Shown here piece after piece: positions 16,620 to 25,625 of a stretch of 53,906 bases of DNA. The notes under the pieces were generated by a model. It searched no databases, was not told where the DNA came from, and saw nothing but the letters and a program-made list of their open reading frames with translations. The translations under genes were made by a program, and so were the position numbers. Positions within the stretch are counted from its first letter, which is position 1. Each line of letters begins with the position of its first letter. The stretch is from Pseudomonas brassicae (GTDB lineage Bacteria; Pseudomonadota; Gammaproteobacteria; Pseudomonadales; Pseudomonadaceae): positions 1 to 53,906 of the forward strand of contig NZ_JAAHBU010000030.1 of NCBI RefSeq assembly GCF_010671725.1, given 5' to 3'.

Positions 16620-17504
16620 TCAAATGGCCAGCGCATGCTGGCCCTGCGCGTAATGATTGCGCGCGCGCGGTTCCCGCGCCTGCGGCTGCAGGAAGCCCAG
16701 CAGCACGTCACGTGTATCGCGGCAGACCGCCTTGTTTTCCATGTCCAGAAAATGCCCGGCACTGCGGATCGGGCTGAAGTGGCTGTTGCGTACATGCCGG
16801 GCAAACTGTCGGGCATCGTTGGCGGTGGTGTACTCGTCCCACTCGCCATTGACGAACAGTACCGGAATGTCGATGGCCTGTGCCGCGCGCAAGGCGCGCT
16901 CCAGATCGTGGTCGAGCACCTGGTGGATATGAAAGTGCATCTGCGCGTACTCGTGACTGTGCAAGCTGCTCACATGCCGATAGTTGAAGCGCTTGAACAA
17001 GGACGGCAGGTACTTGCCGATGGTGTCGTTGACCAGGTTGCCGACCTGAAAGCGGTCGCACTCGCGCAAATAGCGCGAGCCGCGTTCCAGGTAGTCGCGC
17101 ATCGGTTCGTTGATGACGGGGGAAAACGAACTCACCACGGCTTTCTTGATGCGCCGCGGCTGGTGCGCCAGTGCAAGCAAGGTGCAGGCACCGCCCCAGG
17201 AAAACGACATCACATGGTCTGCGCCAAAGTGGTCGATCAGTTCCAGCAGGATCTGGCCTTCGACTTCCTTGGTCAGCAGGTGATCGTTGACGTTGTGCGC
17301 CCTCGATTTGCCCGAGTAGGGCTGGTCGTAGAGCACCACGTTGAATTGTGGGTGCAGGTTGCGCACCGTCTGGGCGAAAGACGCTGTGGTGGCGAGCGAG
17401 CCGTTGATCAGGATGATCGTCTTCTCTGCGGCGTCTGCGCGATAGAACTCCGTGTAAACCCGGTACTGACCTTGTATATCCAGCACAGCAATTTCTGGCC
17501 TCAT
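16620..17504 (-). CDS. phaG: PhaG, 3-hydroxyacyl-ACP acyltransferase/thioesterase for PHA precursors
   Basis: A 294-residue alpha/beta-hydrolase-fold enzyme that links fatty acid synthesis to medium-chain polyhydroxyalkanoate by releasing or transferring (R)-3-hydroxyacyl groups from ACP. The N-terminus MRPEIAVLDIQGQYRVYTEF, the segment NVVLYDQPYSGKSRAH, the nucleophile-elbow region HVMSFSWGGACTLLAL, SSFSPVINEPMRDYL and the late histidine in AGHFLDMENK agree closely with P. putida PhaG as I recall it, including length. The RhlA family is the nearest relative but differs at these places. It is monocistronic and distant from the pha synthase genes, as known for this group. A palindrome lies 212-227 bases upstream. 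Confidence 0.93.
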   Translation of the reverse strand: MRPEIAVLDIQGQYRVYTEFYRADAAEKTIILINGSLATTASFAQTVRNLHPQFNVVLYDQPYSGKSRAHNVNDHLLTKEVEGQILLELIDHFGADHVMSFSWGGACTLLALAHQPRRIKKAVVSSFSPVINEPMRDYLERGSRYLRECDRFQVGNLVNDTIGKYLPSLFKRFNYRHVSSLHSHEYAQMHFHIHQVLDHDLERALRAAQAIDIPVLFVNGEWDEYTTANDARQFARHVRNSHFSPIRSAGHFLDMENKAVCRDTRDVLLGFLQPQAREPRARNHYAQGQHALAI

Positions 17505-17715
17505 GTCATCGACTCCTGGCGCAAAAAGGGTATCCGTGCAAGCTAGCTTGCCCGTTCTTTATGACAGGTAGGCATACGCCTTGAAGTGAAGCGAGGGGCC
17601 CGGTGTCGATCCGCTGCAGCCTGGTCGACGGGTATTGTTGTTAGGTGGGCAATTTGCCGGACTCCAGCACTTCGAGGTGCCGGTCGCCAGCAAAAAGGTG
17701 TCTTGAACTGCGTGC

Positions 17716-17731
17716 GTGACCGTTGGGTCAC
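17716..17731. promoter_or_regulatory. Inverted repeat upstream of phaG
   Basis: GTGACC-GTTG-GGTCAC, six-base perfect arms, in the 322-base gap between the pseudouridine synthase gene and phaG. It could be an operator for phaG or a weak hairpin after the upstream gene. Apart from this and an AAGCTAGCTT palindrome near 17541 I see nothing else in the gap. Confidence 0.3.
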
Positions 17732-17826
17732 ATGCAGACTGACGATTGGATTCAAGCAGGCGCCTGCGCAACCCGCAAGTGCCGTTGGGCAAATCCGCGA
17801 TTATTTTCTGCCGAGCGGTCGTGACT

Positions 17827-18518
17827 TCAGATGGGCCGTATTTCGTCGGCGCGCAAGGCCCGGTATTGGCCGGGGGCCAGTTGGGGGTCCAGTTGCAGTG
17901 GCCCCATGCGCTCGCGGTGCAGGCGCGTGACCTTGTTGTCGAAGTAGCCGAACATGCGCTTGACCTGATGGTAGCGTCCTTCGACGATGCTCAGGCGGGC
18001 GCTGTGGCTGCCGAGCAGGGTCAGCTCGGCGGGCAGGGTGGTGAGGTTCTCGAAAGCGAAGTAGCACCCCTCGCGGAATTTTGCGATGTAGGCGTCGGTA
18101 ATCGGCTGCTCGGTTTCGACGTAATAGGTCTTGGGCAGTTTCGTGGCTGGCTGGGTCAGGCGTCGCGACCACTGCCGTCATTGGTCAGTACCAGCAGGCC
18201 GGTGGTGTTGAAGTCCAGGCGCCCGGCGATGTGCAGCGTGTGCTTGTCCGGCTCGTCGAGCAGGTCGAGCACGGTACGATGCACCGGGTCGAGCGTGGCA
18301 CTGACGCAGCCGACCGGCTTGTGCAACATGAAGTAGCGAGCGGCCTGGCCGGCCTGCAGGAGCTGCTGGTCAACCTCGATCCGGCTGAACACGCTGACCG
18401 GATAATGCCCGTCGCTGACCGCCACGTCGTCCACGCGCACGCGCTGTTGCACCAGCAACAGGCGTACCTGCTGGCGGTTGAAACAGGGCAGGTTGCTCAG
18501 GAAACGATCAATGCGCAT
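17827..18518 (-). CDS. RsuA/RluB/E/F-family pseudouridine synthase, frameshifted as sequenced
   Basis: Encodes an rRNA pseudouridine synthase. The S4 RNA-binding domain (residues 1-55) reads MRIDRFLSNLPCFNRQQVR. The catalytic domain has HKPVGCVSATLDPVHRTVL and the catalytic Asp in AGRLDFNTTGLLVLTNDG. The frame then breaks near 18163-18172 and resumes as LTQPATKLPKTYYVE, continuing through VEGRYHQVKRMFGYF and RERMGPLQLD to a TGA at 17827. One inserted base (for instance GGTCGCG to GGTCGGCG) gives 230 residues, normal for the family. The start at 18518 is 33 bases after the CWC gene. I cannot tell which rRNA uridine is modified. Confidence 0.82.
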
Positions 18519-18550
18519 GACGGCAGGGCGGGCAGGGAGGGGCGCGCAGT

Positions 18551-18772
18551 CTAGCGGTTCGGCGCCAACTTGGCTGCCTGCAATTGCGCTTCGACCTGGG
18601 CGCAGCGCGGGCACAGGCAGGCGCTGTTGCGCAACTCGGCAGGCAACGCCTCGATCACCTTGGGGTCGATCTGCACGCTGTAGCACCAGCACGCCTGTGT
18701 CGCACTGCGCGGGTCGGCGAGGCTGCACTGGTTGCTGGCGCCGCAGGCGGGGCAATGGCGGGTGTCATTCAT
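18551..18772 (-). CDS. Cysteine-rich CWC family protein
   Basis: A 73-residue protein with cysteines in the patterns CPACGASNQC, ACWC and CLCPRC, the hallmark of the cysteine-rich CWC family, likely binding zinc. The eponymous CWC triplet is visible in ACWCYS. Its ATG at 18772 overlaps the 3' end of the diguanylate cyclase gene by eight bases, suggesting coupled translation. Function is unknown. Confidence 0.75.
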   Translation of the reverse strand: MNDTRHCPACGASNQCSLADPRSATQACWCYSVQIDPKVIEALPAELRNSACLCPRCAQVEAQLQAAKLAPNR

Positions 18773-20282
18773 GCGCGGGGCGCTCATCGTCAGCTCTGGT
18801 CGTCATCACACTGGGCCGCTCGCAGCACACGCGGTTGCGCCCGTTCTGCTTGGCCCGGTACAGCGCGTGGTCGGTACGGGCAATCAGGGTATGCAGGGTA
18901 TCGTCGCTCTGGCGCGCGCTCAAGCCAATGCTGATGGTCACCTTGAGCACCGTGTCGGCATAGCTGAACGCCAGTTGCTCGGTACGCTGACGCACTTTTT
19001 CGGCCACGGCCAGCGCGGCATCGCCCTCGGTGTTCTTGAGCAGCACGATGAACTCTTCACCGCCCCAGCGGCAGATGATGTCGGTCTGACGCAGGCAGCT
19101 TTCCAGTATCCGTGCGAACTGACGCAGTACCTCGTCGCCGGCCAGATGGCCGTGGGTGTCGTTGAGCACCTTGAAGTGATCCAGGTCGATCAGCAAGGCC
19201 ACCAGCGGCATCGGTTCGCGGGCGGCTTCCTGTATGGCCTGGGCGGCCAGCAGGTCGAAGGCGCGGCGGTTGGGCAGCCCGGTCAGGCTGTCGAGGGTAG
19301 CCAGCGACTGGATGTTGTCCTGGTGACGGCGGATCATCGCATTGAGCAGCGACAGCACCACCAGGGTGATCATGGCGCAGATCACCAGGTTCATGTAGAG
19401 CGACTGGCGCGCGCTGTCCAGGGCCACATCGTCGCGCTTGTCGACGAACAGGTACCAGTTCAGCTCCGGAATCAGGCGCACATTGAGAAAGTGACTATGC
19501 CCGTCGTGGGTGTATTCGTGGTTGCCACCGAGGGGCGTGGGCATTTTCTGCAGCAGTTCGGCCAGGGCCGGCACCTCCTTGAGCAGACGGCCGCTGCGCA
19601 CCCCGTCCGGCCCGCCAGCCGAACCTGTGAGCACGATTGTGCCCGTGGCGTCGACGAAGTAGACCGCCCGCTGGTAGCGCTGTTGATAGTTGTCCAGGCG
19701 CTGGATCACGGCTTCTACGGTCAGGCCTACGCCTGCAGCACCGATGAAGCGGTTGCGGTAGTCGAGCACCTTGTAGTTGATGAACACGGTGGGCCTGTCC
19801 TGGTTGGCCATGTCCAGGTCGACATTGATCTCGTACGGGGTGCGCATCGCCTTGACCCTGGCGTACCAGCGATCGCGTTGTGTGGTCGGGTCAATGCGCT
19901 TGAGCACACCCTTGGCCTGGTAGTAGGTGCTGGTTGCCTCGGACACGAAAAACGCCGTGTAGGCGTTCTGGTGTGCGACCACTTCATTGAGATAGCGGGT
20001 GATGGGGGCGGTGTCCGATTGGCCGCCAATCGCCCAGTCACGCAAGAAAGTGTCCTGGGCCATCATCGACGCGACCACCACGGGACGCACCAGGTCCTTC
20101 TGGATTTCCGAGTAGACGGTGTCCGAGGTCAGCGGCAGTTCGGTATTGATGATGTTGTCGCGGATCTCGCTGCGCGAGGCGAAGTAGCTGAGCAGCGAGG
20201 TGGCGAGAAAGCCGCAGCCCAGCAGTAACAGCAATGCCAACATCAACGAACGTTGCGAGAACAGGGCGGAACGAAGCGGCAT
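18765..20282 (-). CDS. Membrane diguanylate cyclase with periplasmic Cache-like sensor
   Basis: A 505-residue inner-membrane enzyme that makes cyclic di-GMP. Transmembrane segments lie near residues 13-32 and 290-310 and enclose a periplasmic Cache-type sensor (with YYQAKGVLKRIDPTTQRDRW and YEINVDLDM, typical of dCache folds). The cytoplasmic GGDEF domain starts at DSLTGLPNRRAFD and holds the active-site motif RWGGEEFIVLL. An RQTD sequence sits exactly five residues before GGEEF, so the inhibitory I-site is intact and product feedback is expected. No EAL domain is present. It shares an eight-base overlap with the CWC gene and is divergent from the lipoprotein gene. Confidence 0.9.
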   Translation of the reverse strand: MPLRSALFSQRSLMLALLLLLGCGFLATSLLSYFASRSEIRDNIINTELPLTSDTVYSEIQKDLVRPVVVASMMAQDTFLRDWAIGGQSDTAPITRYLNEVVAHQNAYTAFFVSEATSTYYQAKGVLKRIDPTTQRDRWYARVKAMRTPYEINVDLDMANQDRPTVFINYKVLDYRNRFIGAAGVGLTVEAVIQRLDNYQQRYQRAVYFVDATGTIVLTGSAGGPDGVRSGRLLKEVPALAELLQKMPTPLGGNHEYTHDGHSHFLNVRLIPELNWYLFVDKRDDVALDSARQSLYMNLVICAMITLVVLSLLNAMIRRHQDNIQSLATLDSLTGLPNRRAFDLLAAQAIQEAAREPMPLVALLIDLDHFKVLNDTHGHLAGDEVLRQFARILESCLRQTDIICRWGGEEFIVLLKNTEGDAALAVAEKVRQRTEQLAFSYADTVLKVTISIGLSARQSDDTLHTLIARTDHALYRAKQNGRNRVCCERPSVMTTRADDERPAHE

Positions 20283-20494
20283 GGCATTTCCGAGGCGGGT
20301 ACCGATGCGCCCATTCTAGAGGTGCGCGCAAAAAATAACTGGACGATTTTTAAGGCTATCAGCGTTGTTACAATTTATTGCGCAAATCGCACGGCACGTC
20401 GAATCGGTTGTCTTAACCTGTGTCGATGAACGCTTGCCGATCGACGCCGACCAGCGCCGCTGGGATGTGCAGTTCAGCGGTCCGGGAGGCCGCC

Positions 20495-20917
20495 ATGTAT
20501 CGCCGACTTTTGCTGATTGTATTGCTGGGTGTGCTGACTACCGCGTGCGCGCCTTATTACGCGGGGCCGGGCTACTACCGAAGCGAAGTGTACAGTGTCG
20601 ATCGCTATGATTACCGCGGCTATGACCGTGCCTATCCCTACAACCGTGGCTATTACGTGGTACCGCAGCAGCCGCGCTATTACGCGCCGGCGCCCCGTTA
20701 TTACCGGCCGGTACCGGTGCCGCAGTATCGGCCTTACCCTGGGCCTGGCTACCACGGCGCGCGTCCGGCGCCGGGGCGCTACTACCATGACTCGCGCTAT
20801 CGTCAGGGGCCGGGCCAGCAGCCACAGTGGCGCCATGACCGGGACAACGATCATGGGCGCGAGCGTGGCCATGGTCGTCATGACAACGGTTGGGGTGATC
20901 GCCGCTCGCGCCGTTGA
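20495..20917 (+). CDS. Small lipoprotein rich in Tyr, Pro, Arg and His
   Basis: A 140-residue precursor. Residues 1-17 are a lipoprotein signal with lipobox LTTAC, so Cys18 is expected to be lipidated. The mature chain is low complexity: a Tyr/Pro-rich section with YRPVPVPQYRPYPGPGYHG, then a tail of His, Asp, Gly and Arg (DRDNDHGRERGHGRHD). GGAGG precedes the ATG by five bases. Such proteins are common in pseudomonads; the charged tail might bind metal or peptidoglycan, but no function is established. Confidence 0.75.
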   Translation: MYRRLLLIVLLGVLTTACAPYYAGPGYYRSEVYSVDRYDYRGYDRAYPYNRGYYVVPQQPRYYAPAPRYYRPVPVPQYRPYPGPGYHGARPAPGRYYHDSRYRQGPGQQPQWRHDRDNDHGRERGHGRHDNGWGDRRSRR

Positions 20918-20938
20918 TTGCCGCAAGCGGCCTCTTTC

Positions 20939-21298
20939 TCATGGACTACGGGGCTTCAATCGCAGGTGCTCAGGCAGAAGTTTGTCCAATGCGCTGTTGA
21001 TGCGGGTCCAGTTCGTACCAACCACCGCGTTCTGGTTGCCTTGGCAGTCAGTAAAGACCTGCGCGGGAAACCCCACGACACCCAGTTCTTCGCACAAGGC
21101 ATCCTGCCCCTCGGCCTGAAACGAAAAAAAATCGACATCAGGGGTCACTCTGGCGACCCGTTCAACCTCCGGGTGCAACTGTTTGCAGGGAGGGCAATGC
21201 TCCACGTGCAGCAAAACCACGCAAGGCCGCGGGCGTGGGACCGGTTGCAGCTGTTGTCGGGCTGCCTGCACATCTTCAAGGATGGTCATCTCTGGCAT
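20939..21298 (-). CDS. Thioredoxin-fold protein with CPPC motif
   Basis: A 119-residue soluble protein without signal peptide. A thioredoxin fold is indicated by VVLLHVEHCPPCKQLHPEVE, with CPPC at the active site near residue 35, the strand DVDFFSFQAE and the cis-Pro region GVVGFPAQVF. CPPC differs from the classic CGPC, so redox potential may differ. The ATG at 21298 is preferred (GGAA seven bases upstream) over a GTG two codons before. Convergent with the lipoprotein gene, stops 21 bases apart. Confidence 0.8.
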   Translation of the reverse strand: MPEMTILEDVQAARQQLQPVPRPRPCVVLLHVEHCPPCKQLHPEVERVARVTPDVDFFSFQAEGQDALCEELGVVGFPAQVFTDCQGNQNAVVGTNWTRINSALDKLLPEHLRLKPRSP

Positions 21299-21463
21299 GT
21301 TCACGTTCCGGCAAAGGGTCTTGGCCTATTGAACGCTACTAGCGCGTGTGTGGTAACTGACAAAAATACCAGTTGGCACACTGCCTGCCCGTTCGCGAGA
21401 GCGCACGCTACGTGCCATCAGTGGTGGGCGCCACCGAGGTCGGCGAACCAAAGGCGTCCGACC

Positions 21464-22570
21464 TCAGACCAGGTCCGCCAGCGGATGCCGCCCCTCCCAG
21501 GCCTTGCCGAAATGGGCGTTGACCACAGCTTGTGGCACCTGCGCCACCTCTGGCCAGTGCCAACGCGGCGCTTGGTCCTTGTCCAGCAGCCGTGCGCGTA
21601 CCCCTTCACTGAATTCCGGGTATCGGCAGCAATTCAGGCTCATTGCATATTCCATTTGCAACACCTGCCCCAGTGACATGTAGCGAGCCCGCGCGATCTG
21701 CTGCCACACCAGGTGTACTGTCAGTGGGCAGCCTTCGACGAGGGTCTGCGCCGCCTTGGCCAGCAGCGGGTCGTCATGGGTGCGCCATTGTGCAATGGCC
21801 CTCCAGGCACAGGCCGGGTCGCTGACATCAAGCATTGCGTCAATCTGCGCACGGCGTGGCAGCCATTGGGCCGGCGGCAACTGCGCCAGTGCTTGCTGCT
21901 CCAGCGCCTTGAGCAGGCTGTTGAGCTGCATGGCAGTCTGTTCCTGCCAGTTCAGTTGCAACAACCCTTCCAGCAAAGCCTCTTGTTGTTCTTCACCCAT
22001 GAAGCGGTCCGCCAGCCCCAGGTCCAGTGCGTCACGTGCATTGATCGGCGCACCGGTCAGCCCGAGGAACAGGCCAAGGCGTCCTGGCAGGCGGCTGAGA
22101 AACCAGCTGGCTGCCACATCCGGGTACAGGCCGATGCTGATTTCCGGCATTGCCAGGCGGCTGCTCGGTGCCACGATGCGCACGTTGCTGCCTTGCAGCA
22201 GGCCCATGCCGCCCCCCAGAACATGCCCGTGGCCCCAGCACAGCAGGGGTTTGGGATAGTGATGCAGGTTGTAATCGAGGCGGTACTCAGCGGCGAAGAA
22301 TTGCGCGGCCAACGCCGGCACTTCGCCAGGGTGGGCGCGGCAGGCCTGCACCAGGCTGCGCACATCACCGCCTGCGCAGAACGCCTTGGGACCCATGCCG
22401 CGCAGCAACACGCAGATGATAGCGTTGTCGTTTGCCCAGGTTTGCAGGTGGCTGCTCAACTGCTCGATCATCGACAGTGACAGGGCATTGAGTGACTGTG
22501 GCGCATCCAGGCTGGCAACACCTATGCGGGCGCCGTCGACGCCGGTGAGTACTTCGAAGGCTACGGCCAT
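21464..22570 (-). CDS. Enoyl-CoA hydratase/isomerase family, 3-hydroxyisobutyryl-CoA hydrolase type
   Basis: A 368-residue crotonase-fold protein. The oxyanion-hole segments are PKAFCAGGDVRSLV and GHGHVLGGGMGLLQGSNVRI, and the acidic region MPEISIGLYPDVAASWFLSR follows. The extra 100-residue C-terminal part and the GDVR motif match the ECH_2 (3-hydroxyisobutyryl-CoA hydrolase-like) branch more than short hydratases. The reaction in this organism is uncertain: valine breakdown is one option. Monocistronic, divergent from ung. Confidence 0.8.
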   Translation of the reverse strand: MAVAFEVLTGVDGARIGVASLDAPQSLNALSLSMIEQLSSHLQTWANDNAIICVLLRGMGPKAFCAGGDVRSLVQACRAHPGEVPALAAQFFAAEYRLDYNLHHYPKPLLCWGHGHVLGGGMGLLQGSNVRIVAPSSRLAMPEISIGLYPDVAASWFLSRLPGRLGLFLGLTGAPINARDALDLGLADRFMGEEQQEALLEGLLQLNWQEQTAMQLNSLLKALEQQALAQLPPAQWLPRRAQIDAMLDVSDPACAWRAIAQWRTHDDPLLAKAAQTLVEGCPLTVHLVWQQIARARYMSLGQVLQMEYAMSLNCCRYPEFSEGVRARLLDKDQAPRWHWPEVAQVPQAVVNAHFGKAWEGRHPLADLV

Positions 22571-22699
22571 GGGTTACCTCGATCCGGTTATCCCGACAAG
22601 TATGGCCACTGTCAGCGATCATGCATGTCGCCGGTCGGATCGATTGACAAGCACGGGTGGCTTTCCTAGTGTCCGCACCCATTGCCTACGGGAGCGCCC

Positions 22700-23392
22700 A
22701 TGACCACCGATGACCGCATCAAGCTCGAACCTAGTTGGAAAGAGGCGCTGCGCGCCGAATTCGAACAGCCCTACATGCAACAGCTGCGTGAATTCCTGCG
22801 CCAGGAGTATGCGGCCGGCAAGGAAATCTATCCGCCGGGCCCACTGATATTCAACGCCCTCAATTCGACCCCGCTGGACCAGGTAAAAGTGGTCATCCTC
22901 GGTCAGGACCCCTACCACGGCCCGGGCCAGGCCCATGGTCTGTGTTTTTCGGTGCAGCCAGGCGTGGCAGCGCCACCTTCGCTGGTGAATATCTACAAGG
23001 AACTGCAGCGCGACCTGAACATCCCCATCCCCAACCACGGGTACCTGCAGAGCTGGGCCGAGCAGGGCGTGCTGTTGCTCAATACCACCATGACCGTGGA
23101 GCGGGCGATTGCGGCGTCGCATGCCAAAAAAGGCTGGGAGTCGTTTACCGATCGTGTCATCCAGCGGGTCAGCGAACAGCAGCCCAGTGTCGTGTTCCTG
23201 TTGTGGGGCAAGCACGCCCAGGGCAAGGCCACACTGATCGACGGTACCAGGCATCTGGTGCTCAAGTCGGTGCACCCTTCGCCGTTGTCGGCCTATCGCG
23301 GCTTCATTGGCTGCGGGCATTTCAGCCGGGCCAACAAGTTTCTGGAACAGCACGGGCTGGCGCCGATCGAGTGGGCACTGCCTTCTGCATGA
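22700..23392 (+). CDS. ung: Uracil-DNA glycosylase
   Basis: A 230-residue base-excision repair enzyme that removes uracil from DNA. Family-1 motifs are complete: the water-activating loop [20 protein letters not shown] with the catalytic Asp and the DNA-intercalation loop [13 protein letters not shown] with the catalytic His. The ATG at 22700 follows GGGAG by seven bases; an upstream in-frame start at 22682 is less likely. Confidence 0.95.
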   Translation: MTTDDRIKLEPSWKEALRAEFEQPYMQQLREFLRQEYAAGKEIYPPGPLIFNALNSTPLDQVKVVILGQDPYHGPGQAHGLCFSVQPGVAAPPSLVNIYKELQRDLNIPIPNHGYLQSWAEQGVLLLNTTMTVERAIAASHAKKGWESFTDRVIQRVSEQQPSVVFLLWGKHAQGKATLIDGTRHLVLKSVHPSPLSAYRGFIGCGHFSRANKFLEQHGLAPIEWALPSA

Positions 23393-23514
23393 ACGTCGCT
23401 ACCTAGTATTTTTGTCAGTTTCGCACGGCTCTCGATCACCGTTAAATGGTGGTCGTGGCCTGGTCCTGGACATACCCAGTGCGCTTTGGCCTCATTTCGA
23501 TCTGGAGAATTGAA

Positions 23515-25445
23515 ATGCCCACAGCCAGGAACTCAGGAACCTTTCAGGTAGTGTTGCCGCAGGTGCCCGACGCGTTGGAGCTGCTTGCTGACGATGGCGG
23601 CGCCTACCTCATCGACCGAGCCACCCAGGACGCTCCGTTACGCGTGCTGATCGCCACGTCGTGGCCAGTGGATGCGGATGATCCACCTGGCACGCAGAGC
23701 ATGCTTCAGTTGTATTGGGACAATGCAACGGTTGGCGCTCCCTACGTCTTCACCTGGCCATTCGATCCCGATCAGGTTTTTCCGTTCACGGCATTCGTGC
23801 CTCGCGAGTTTCTGACTGCTCCAGGCATTCATCGCCTCAAGTATGAGGTGATGCTTTGGTCAGAGAATGAGGCTTTTTCGGACGAGATCCTGATCAATAT
23901 CGATCGCGAAGCGCCCAATCACAACAACCGGGGCGAACGGCTCGGGTTCGACGATCAGGTCATCGAGCAGGGCGTCACCGACGCTTACCTGGAACTCAAC
24001 CGGGGCCGTTTGCCGGCGATCGTGCCGCGCTGGTCGGACATTCGCGAAGGCGATCTGGTCGAATACTTTGTCGGTGTCTCTGCCGACCCTTCCCACCCCA
24101 GCGTGCTGCGTGGCGGTAGCCTGCGGGTGGACCTGAGCATGTTGCCGGCGCTGCGGTAGAGGTGTTCTATCCGCAGGAGGTGCTGGCGGCTTCGGGCAAT
24201 GGCTACCGCTACGTGTTTTATTTCCTGACTGACCGTGCAGGCAACCAAAACCCTCGTTCACGTGCCGAGTACCTGAACGTGCAGTTGCGCGGCCCGATTA
24301 TGCTGCCTGCTCCGGTGGTACCTCTTGCCGAGTTTGATCGATTGATCGATCTGGAGGACGCGCGTCGCGGTGTGGAGGTGCATATCCCGTTCATTGCCGA
24401 GGCGCTGGCGGGTGACCGTATCCAGGCCTACTGGAACAACCGCCCCCTGGCCCCCTTTTTCGTGGCAGCCAACCAGGCATGGCCATTGCGTCTGCCAGTG
24501 AGTTGGGAGGTGGTCAGTGCCGATGGCTTTGCCTCAGTTGTGCCTTGTGTGGTGAGGTATGAGGGCAGCCGGGGTACCCAGCCACCACTCAACGCACCCT
24601 CTGTCGCCTTTTTCGTCGATCTGACCGTGGCTGGCCCCGACCCGGTCGGACCGGACCCGATCAATCCATGGCTCAAGCCTGTGGTGGTCAAAGGGCTCAC
24701 CGGTGACAACGTGCTCACACTCGACGATTACGAGCGTGATGCCGAGGTGCGTGTACTGCTGTTCGATCAGCCGCAGGCGGGCGATCTGCTGCAGTTGCAT
24801 TGGGGGAACGAGACTCAGGTCGTGGCGACTTATCGGGTCAAGGCGCAGGATCGTGCCGGCGATTGGGTTACGTTTTCGCCGGTCCCCTGGGCAGTGATAG
24901 AGACGACTGGCAGCGGCAACGTGGCGGTTCATTACTGGACGTTCAACGACGTCAATCGTCAACGTTCGCCCGCAACCCGAGTGCGTGTGCAGATTCCAGT
25001 ACTCACCGAACTTGGGCCGGTGACCTTTCCAGATGCCACCTTGTTTGGCTGGATCAATTGCAACAGCCGTCCCTGGGATGGCATCCGTGTGCATGTGCCG
25101 GTTGATGTGCGTATGTCGCCGGGGGACCAGGTTTCGCTGACGTGGCAACTATGCCGTCAAACCAATGGTGAGATTCCGATGCCCGGTGCGCTGAAGACGT
25201 TCAACAAAACCCTGAACGCGCAGGATTTACGTGGGGAAAGTATCGAGATACGAGTCGAGCCCTTCGATACGCTGGTACTGCCGTTATGGCCGGCGGGCCA
25301 GCCCCGTCCAAACAACCCCGACGGCTCCGCGCAAGTTGGGTACACCCTGCAACTGGTGGACGGGCGCTTTGGTATTGCGCCGCAAACCTACGTGAGTATT
25401 TCTCTTACTCGACCGGGCGCCAGCAAACCCTGTACCGGGCGTTGA
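23515..25445 (+). CDS. Multi-module beta-rich protein, paralogue 1, frameshifted as sequenced
   Basis: About 643 residues after repair of one break. I recognise no named domain. The chain consists of four to five modules of 100-130 residues, each with a pattern like GD-x-[IL]-x-x-x-W-x-N...VPW...G-x-Y/H...SP/NR...V-x-V (examples: GDRIQAYWNNRPLAPFF and GDLLQLHWGNETQVV), consistent with immunoglobulin-like beta sandwiches. Near the C-terminus is INCNSRPWDGIRVHV, shared with paralogue 2 (INCARKPWEGLRVQV). No signal peptide is visible. The frame breaks near 24145-24149 after VDLSMLP and resumes AAVEVFYPQEVL; CCGGCG to CCGGGCG repairs it. GGAGA precedes the ATG at 23515. The neighbouring paralogue and autotransporter suggest a joint role at the cell surface, which is inference. 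Confidence 0.65.
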
Positions 25446-25625
25446 TATTACCGGATGAAATCAGGCTTGGGGTGGCACTGGCTGATAACTTTGTCAGGTG
25501 TACACGATTTAAATAGTTGGTTAAATAAAGTTGCGGTTCACTTTGTAATGCAATGGCGCTTTACCTTCTGCTGTACCTGTACCGGTCTTACCGGTTTGCT
25601 AATTAAATTGCCAGGGAGCATCACC

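Noticed and set aside
25589..25603. ACCGGT-CTT-ACCGGT element before paralogue 2
   Set aside because: Only six-base arms with a 3-base spacer and no T run; too short to claim as operator or terminator without conservation data.
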